From positions 4,724,001 through 4,788,000 of the forward strand of contig NZ_CP090557.1 in the NCBI RefSeq assembly GCF_021484805.1: 64,000 nt of DNA, written 5' to 3'. The stretch comes from Tellurirhabdus bombi. Lineage in GTDB: Bacteria > Bacteroidota > Bacteroidia > Cytophagales > Spirosomataceae. Below the pieces are notes generated by a model. That model ran no database searches, was not told where the DNA came from, and saw nothing but the letters and a program-made list of their open reading frames with translations. Positions within the stretch are counted from its first letter, which is position 1. The number at the start of each line of letters is the position of its first letter. Positions 59,648-64,000 of the stretch are shown piece by piece. A program made the position numbers and the translations under genes.

Positions 59648-61444
59648 CTAATAGCCTACCGACGTATTGTCAGCGCGCGGGTCGGAAGCCCCTTCCAGAG
59701 TGCCATCAGGACGAACCATAATGCAGTCCATACGACCCAGCGAATTGGTCAAACGTTCAAGGATATAACCGCGATTTTGCAGCTTTTGAGTTGTTTCGTC
59801 CGAAAAGGCCCCGGTTTCAAAAGTTGTTTTGTCGGGCAGCCACTGGTGGTGAAACTTCAGAGCATTCACCGACTCCTGCATGGTCATGCCATGCTCCAGA
59901 ACGTTCAGAATGGTTTGGTATACCGAAGTGATAATAGTCGATCCGCCTGGTGTACCCACCACGAAGAAAAGCTTACCGTCCTTTTCAACAATGGTCGGTG
60001 TCATCGACGAAAGCATGCGTTTGCCGGGGGCAATGGCGTTGGCCTGGTTTCCTATCAAGCCAAACATGTTTGGCACTCCCGGCTTAATGCTGAAATCGTC
60101 CATTTCATTGTTCATGAAAAAGCCAGCTCCGCCGACAACGACTCTGCTGCCGTAGCCTCCGTTCAGCGTTGTCGTAATTGAAACTGCGTTGCCTTCTTTA
60201 TCAACGACCGAAAAGTGCGTTGTTTCCAGACTTTCGTAACCGGGTAACATTCCCCCTTTTATGGCCTGGCTATCGGTTGCTTTAGCCCAGTTAAAATCCT
60301 TCCAGCGTTCGTTCAGGTATTGGCGGTCAGTAAGTTGTGCAACCGGCACTTTCACAAAATCCGGATCGCCCAGAAACTTTGCCCGGTCGGCATAAACCCG
60401 CCGTTCGGCTTCGATCATGACCTGCACGGTCGAGTCTGAGTTCCAGCCCCAGCGCTTTAACGGATATGGCTCTACCAGACGTAACAATTGCAGCAAAGCC
60501 ACGCCGCCACTGGATGTGGGCGGCATGGTGATAATGCGGTAGTTTTTATAATCGCCAATCAACGGCTCCCGCCACGAGGAATGGTAATTCTTTAAGTCAT
60601 TTTCGGTGATGATACCCCCCCCCTTCTGCATCTCCGTCACCAGCAAACGGGCTGTCTCGCCTTCGTAAAAACCAGCCCGCCCCAACGTTTGTATCCGCCG
60701 CAAAGTGGCCGCCAGATCGGGCTGAACCAACAATTCGCCGGTTTTCCAGCTCGCCGTATCTGGCTTCATAAAATACGATTTGCCCGGGTTTACATCCTGG
60801 AGTGCCTTTCGCACCCGGTTGAGTCCTAGCGCCTCGCGTTCTGTCAGCACCACACCTTTTTCGGCCAGCGTAACGGCTGGTTGAATAACCTGCGCCCAAG
60901 GCAGCCGTCCGAAGCGTTTGTGTGCTTCCACCATGCCGTCTACCGACCCTGGCACGCCCGAAGCCAGATGCCCTGTTGTACTCAGGCTTGGAATCGGATT
61001 AGCCAAACTGTCCAGATACATGTCCTTATGGGCCTTCTCCGGCGCTTTTTCGCGGTAATCCAGCGTATATACGGCACTGCTTTTATCCCGATACACCATA
61101 AAACCACCACCGCCAATATTACCGGCAGCCGGATAAACAACGGCCAGCGCAAACTGTACGGCCACTGCCGCATCTACAGCATTTCCGCCCGCTTTCAAAA
61201 TTTCCAGCCCTACCCGTGAGGCTTCCGGATGAGCCGAAGCCACCATGCCGTTTCGCCCGATAACGCCTTTGCGATCCGAGAAAAATTTACTTCCCCGCCG
61301 ACCGGTTAGCTTTTCATTATCGTACTGATAGAAGCCGGCAGTTTCCCGAACTGTTTGGGAAGGTTGCTGCCCACTACGGCAGGAAAGCAAAAAGCTAAAA
61401 CCAAAAAGCAGTGAAGAGCTGGCTAAGCGTAGGGTTTGTTTCAT
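59648..61444 (-). CDS. ggt: Gamma-glutamyltransferase, lipoprotein form
   Basis: A 598-residue N-terminal-nucleophile hydrolase that cleaves gamma-glutamyl bonds such as in glutathione. A hydrophobic leader ends FLLSCRSG (probable lipobox). The autocatalytic Thr nucleophile lies near residue 405 in ETTHFSVVDKEGNAVS; also visible are GRNGMVASAHPEASRVG, NIGGGGFMVYRD, DYREKAPEKA and GGYGSRVVVGGAGFFMNNEM. It acts in the periplasm or outer surface. Confidence 0.93.
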   Translation of the reverse strand: MKQTLRLASSSLLFGFSFLLSCRSGQQPSQTVRETAGFYQYDNEKLTGRRGSKFFSDRKGVIGRNGMVASAHPEASRVGLEILKAGGNAVDAAVAVQFALAVVYPAAGNIGGGGFMVYRDKSSAVYTLDYREKAPEKAHKDMYLDSLANPIPSLSTTGHLASGVPGSVDGMVEAHKRFGRLPWAQVIQPAVTLAEKGVVLTEREALGLNRVRKALQDVNPGKSYFMKPDTASWKTGELLVQPDLAATLRRIQTLGRAGFYEGETARLLVTEMQKGGGIITENDLKNYHSSWREPLIGDYKNYRIITMPPTSSGGVALLQLLRLVEPYPLKRWGWNSDSTVQVMIEAERRVYADRAKFLGDPDFVKVPVAQLTDRQYLNERWKDFNWAKATDSQAIKGGMLPGYESLETTHFSVVDKEGNAVSITTTLNGGYGSRVVVGGAGFFMNNEMDDFSIKPGVPNMFGLIGNQANAIAPGKRMLSSMTPTIVEKDGKLFFVVGTPGGSTIITSVYQTILNVLEHGMTMQESVNALKFHHQWLPDKTTFETGAFSDETTQKLQNRGYILERLTNSLGRMDCIMVRPDGTLEGASDPRADNTSVGY

Positions 61445-61598
61445 GGGATGAAGATTCTTAAACCACTAATCTACAAAAAAGGGCCAAACATCCGCAGAAA
61501 GCCTACTTCCATCCAGTTCGTTTAGGCATTAAACGCAATATTTTCTATTTTTAGAAATAAATAGGCTTAGTTCGTTCACCTGCTTAATCTAGCAACCC

Positions 61599-62843
61599 TT
61601 GAAATTCCTACGTCAGACATACGAAAGTCTCCGGTTCGCCTGGCAGGCCCTGCGCTCGAACTTGCTCCGCACCACCTTATCCCTGCTGGGTGTGACCATT
61701 GGTATCTTCTCCATCATTGCCGTCTTCACAATCGTTGACTCCCTGGAGCAGAACATCCGAACCAGTCTGGCCGGTATTGGCGACAAAGTAGTTTATGTCC
61801 AGAAATGGCCGTGGATCTTTGGGGATGGCGAATTCCAGTGGTGGAAATATTTTCAGCGCCCTGAGCCTACCGTAAACGAATACCGTTTTTTGGCCAACCG
61901 CATGGAAAATGCCGAAGCAGTTGTTGCTATGGATTTTAAAGGAGGTATTACGGTCAAGAATGGCAACAATAGCCTTCAGTGTCTCATTCAGGGCATATCT
62001 CTTGACTACAACAAAATTTCGGAAGTGCCCATTATCGATGGCCGCTATTTTTCGCCGCAGGAAATCGATGCGGCCCGCAATGTAACGGTTATTGGTGCCG
62101 ACATAGCCGATGGCTTATTTCCGAACCAAAGTGCGGTGGGTAAGGAATTTAAACTCAACGGCCTAAAATACATTGTCATTGGCGTTCAGGAACGAAAAGG
62201 AGCTAGTTTGCTTAACTTTGGTGGCAATCCCGATAACAAATGCCTGATTCCCATCAGTGCTTTCGCCAAAATGTTTCATTCGGCTGGGTCGGGCATCGAT
62301 ATTGCCATAAAAGGTTACCAGTGGGATGAGGGACTGGCTGAACTGGAGGGGGAAATTCGCGGACTGATGCGCACCCGCCGCGGCATTAAACCACTCGAAG
62401 AAGACAACTTTGCCATTAACCGTCCTGATGCCGCGGCCCAGGCTATTTCGGGTCTTTTTGCCGTTCTGACCCTCGCAGGCTGGGTAATTGGTAGCTTTTC
62501 CATTCTGGTCGGGGGCTTTGGCATTGCCAACATCATGTTTGTATCCGTGAAAGAACGGACGAACTTGATCGGTATTCAGAAATCGCTCGGCGCTAAAAAT
62601 TACGTAATCCTGTTCCAGTTTCTCTTCGAAGCCATTTTCCTCAGTCTGATTGGAGGCGGTGTTGGGATCTTTCTGGTTTATTTGCTCTCGTTCATTAAAC
62701 TGGGTAGTCTGGAAATCCTGCTGTTGCCGGGGAATGTCGCCTTAGGTTTAGGCGTAGCCAGCATTATTGGCATTGTATCGGGCATTCTCCCCGCGTTGGT
62801 AGCTGCCCGCCTGGACCCTGTAATTGCCATTCGGTCAAAATAA
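61599..62843 (+). CDS. MacB/FtsX-type ABC transporter permease, TTG start
   Basis: A 414-residue permease: a first transmembrane helix near 24-47 (TLSLLGVTIGIFSIIAVFTIV), a large periplasmic MacB_PCD domain (50-280), and three more helices in the FtsX domain (about 287-312, 333-358, 376-400). It starts at TTG (61599): a stop codon lies two codons upstream and the first in-frame ATG is about 100 residues on and would remove the first helix. The partner ATPase is not in the window. Confidence 0.9.
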   Translation: MKFLRQTYESLRFAWQALRSNLLRTTLSLLGVTIGIFSIIAVFTIVDSLEQNIRTSLAGIGDKVVYVQKWPWIFGDGEFQWWKYFQRPEPTVNEYRFLANRMENAEAVVAMDFKGGITVKNGNNSLQCLIQGISLDYNKISEVPIIDGRYFSPQEIDAARNVTVIGADIADGLFPNQSAVGKEFKLNGLKYIVIGVQERKGASLLNFGGNPDNKCLIPISAFAKMFHSAGSGIDIAIKGYQWDEGLAELEGEIRGLMRTRRGIKPLEEDNFAINRPDAAAQAISGLFAVLTLAGWVIGSFSILVGGFGIANIMFVSVKERTNLIGIQKSLGAKNYVILFQFLFEAIFLSLIGGGVGIFLVYLLSFIKLGSLEILLLPGNVALGLGVASIIGIVSGILPALVAARLDPVIAIRSK

Positions 62844-62918
62844 CAAAGTCGGAAGTAAGGAGTTTTTAAGGTATACCAGGCTGTTTTCGTGGTTCCTAGA
62901 TTGTAATTAGGATTTCGA

Positions 62919-62949
62919 TTGATAGCACAGAAAATTCCTTACTTTTTTG
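62919..62949 (+). promoter_or_regulatory. Possible promoter of the small anchored protein
   Basis: TTG (62919-62921), 18 bases, then TACTTTTTTG (62940-62949). Like the SRP RNA promoter but with two extra T in the -7 element, so weaker. Confidence 0.3.
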
Positions 62950-62989
62950 TTCATTTGTGCCTTAGGGACACTTAACGATTCCACCGACA

Positions 62990-63466
62990 ATGCGCTTATT
63001 TACTATTTTGGCCATTTTTTTTCTGCTTGTTTTTGGCGTTTTTTATTACCTCACGGTCTGGAGTTACAGCGATGGAGAACGGGCCGGGACTGTCTCTACG
63101 TTTAGTCGGCGGGGCTACGTCTTTAAAACCTACGAGGGTGTTTTAAACGTAGGCGGTTTTTCGGGCGAAACTGGTTCCTTAACGCCGCAGTATTTCAGCT
63201 TTTCTGTAGAAGATGATTCGGTAGCTACCAAAATCAACGATGCCATTCGAACAGGCAAGCGCGTTACACTTCATTACGAGGAAAAACTGGTTCGCTTACC
63301 CTGGAATGGCGAAACTAAATATTTTGTTACCGAAGTTGAGTTAATTGATAATTCTTATGGAAATGGGAACGGTTTTCCAGGCCAGCAGTATCGACAACCC
63401 AGCCCACAGGCTGAGCCAAACATTGCTCCTGAGCCAACGCCGTTAGATACCGTAAACTCCCTGTAG
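62990..63466 (+). CDS. Small membrane-anchored protein
   Basis: A 158-residue protein: one N-terminal transmembrane helix (LFTILAIFFLLVFGVFYYL), then a compact strand-rich domain with WSYSDGERAGTVSTFSRRGYVFKTYEG. I know near-identical short proteins from other Bacteroidota, often misannotated as 6-phosphogluconate dehydrogenase; there is no such domain here. The tail is rich in Pro and Gln. Function unknown. Confidence 0.7.
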   Translation: MRLFTILAIFFLLVFGVFYYLTVWSYSDGERAGTVSTFSRRGYVFKTYEGVLNVGGFSGETGSLTPQYFSFSVEDDSVATKINDAIRTGKRVTLHYEEKLVRLPWNGETKYFVTEVELIDNSYGNGNGFPGQQYRQPSPQAEPNIAPEPTPLDTVNSL

Positions 63467-63488
63467 CTAACAAACTAAATTGCTCGTC

Positions 63489-63525
63489 AAGCCGTTGTAT
63501 CTTTTCCAGACTAACGGCTTTTTTT
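63489..63525 (+). terminator. Terminator before the last gene
   Basis: AAGCCGTT (63489-63496) pairs with AACGGCTT (63513-63520), followed by T to 63525. The ATG of the next gene follows directly (63526). Confidence 0.75.
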
Positions 63526-64000
63526 ATGTCTACAGCGGTCAAGTCCAGCCGTATTTTTCCGGATAAAGTATTAACAGCCTCCCGCCTCTCGGGTGATGCA
63601 ACCGCTGATACGCTTATTGCAGCCATAGCCTCCGCGCAAGGCCGTGGAGGTGTAGCTGAATTCATGCGCTGGTTAGGAAATACCAAGGATTTATCTTTGG
63701 AACAACAGCCCCAACTTGTCGCTGAATTCATGCAGCAGCATAGCGTTCTTCCCCCCTGGGCCAACCGGCAGCAGATGGAGCGGGGCATGCGTTTTTTTGA
63801 GCGCCATGCCGCAGCAATTGGCCTTACACTGGGTTGTTATTCCCTGCCTTACTGCTATGCGGGTGCTGATGGTGCCCGCGTCTTATGGCTTTCCCAACGG
63901 ATTTACAACGATACGCAAAAACGGCTTGAAGAAACAGGTGAGTGGCTCTCGGCGGTTACCAAACGGCGAAACTGGGATAGTAATGTAGCCATTATTTATA
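63526..64000 (+). CDS. MpaB/DUF2236 oxygenase family protein (5' part only)
   Basis: The first 158 codons of a gene that runs off the window. The protein starts MSTAVKSSRIFPDKVLTASR and contains EFMRWLGNTKDL, VLPPWANRQQMERGMRFFER, TLGCYSLPYCYAGADGARVLW and RLEETGEWLS. This pattern is that of the MpaB/latex-clearing-protein-like oxygenases (DUF2236). They bind heme or another cofactor and oxidise terpenoid or other hydrophobic substrates; the ligand His part lies beyond the window. The ATG sits directly at the end of a terminator T-run. Confidence 0.75.
   Translation, partial: MSTAVKSSRIFPDKVLTASRLSGDATADTLIAAIASAQGRGGVAEFMRWLGNTKDLSLEQQPQLVAEFMQQHSVLPPWANRQQMERGMRFFERHAAAIGLTLGCYSLPYCYAGADGARVLWLSQRIYNDTQKRLEETGEWLSAVTKRRNWDSNVAIIY

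Noticed and set aside
63716-63988. A 90-residue frame at the window end
   Set aside because: It is in another phase from the MpaB-like oxygenase frame, which has clear family motifs and runs off the window.
1-64000. tRNA genes, CRISPR arrays, insertion sequences, attachment sites and prophage
   Set aside because: I looked for cloverleaf ends, regular spaced repeats, transposase motifs and terminal inverted repeats in the gaps and saw none. A tRNAscan or CRISPR search could still find a weak one.

Overview
The window looks like a chromosomal segment of a Bacteroidota bacterium, most likely a cytophagalean of the Spirosoma/Larkinella type (an inference from gene content and protein style). The signs are PorX (the type IX secretion regulator with a PglZ domain), a FecR with the C-terminal domain usual in Bacteroidota, IPT/TIG lipoproteins, an ABC permease fused to an M1 peptidase, a YicC/PdxA pair, and promoters that fit the Bacteroidota pattern TTG-N19-TAnnTTTG instead of the E. 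coli one. Shine-Dalgarno sequences are mostly absent, as expected for the phylum. I found no tRNA, rRNA, insertion sequence, prophage or CRISPR array. Almost all of the window is ordinary chromosome with short intergenic gaps and many perfect intergenic hairpins.

Layout. 1-4.9 kb: the 3' end of an acetylxylan esterase, then a minus-strand run of UV endonuclease, FMN reductase and glycerol-3-phosphate dehydrogenase, with a divergent LysR regulator. 4.9-9 kb: a LysM protein, a small membrane protein, citrate synthase and a LytS-type histidine kinase. 9.1-13.5 kb: a VWA protein and a MoxR/chelatase-like AAA ATPase flanking an opposite-strand lipoprotein with six IPT/TIG repeats. 13.6-18.4 kb: an outer-membrane barrel protein, YbjQ, a soluble histidine kinase, a lipocalin-like lipoprotein, a TMEM220-like protein and a TPR lipoprotein. 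18.4-18.54 kb: the small signal recognition particle RNA, with a full-consensus promoter. 18.6-28.4 kb: transaldolase, FtsE, PorX, KdsB, a LysM/RlpA-like protein, a TIGR02757 protein, aldose epimerase and an ALDH7 dehydrogenase. 28.4-37.7 kb: CocE-type hydrolase, START protein, alkyladenine glycosylase, saccharopine-dehydrogenase-like protein, YicC, PdxA, a D-2-hydroxyacid dehydrogenase and a class A beta-lactamase-fold protein.

37.7-42.1 kb is a minus-strand cluster of four exported proteins (TIM-barrel epimerase, DUF1080 3-keto-glycoside hydrolase type, Gfo/Idh/MocA oxidoreductase, DUF6807/PmoA). It looks like a periplasmic oxidation-elimination route for glycosides. 42.3-49.5 kb holds an MscS channel, a FecR without a neighbouring sigma factor, and an ABC ATPase with a 1202-residue permease-peptidase fusion. 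49.5-53.4 kb holds a small DUF5872-like protein, an acyl-CoA ligase, a small secreted protein behind a perfect promoter, and a sugar nucleotidyltransferase.

53.6-58.5 kb is a phenylalanine/tyrosine catabolic block (hmgA, hpd, phenylalanine hydroxylase, a MarR regulator, fahA) with visible candidate operators. The aminotransferase and maleylacetoacetate isomerase needed to complete the pathway are not in the window. 58.5-64 kb ends with DUF1801, DUF6624-like, gamma-glutamyltransferase, a MacB-type permease that starts at TTG, a small anchored protein and the 5' part of an MpaB/DUF2236 oxygenase.
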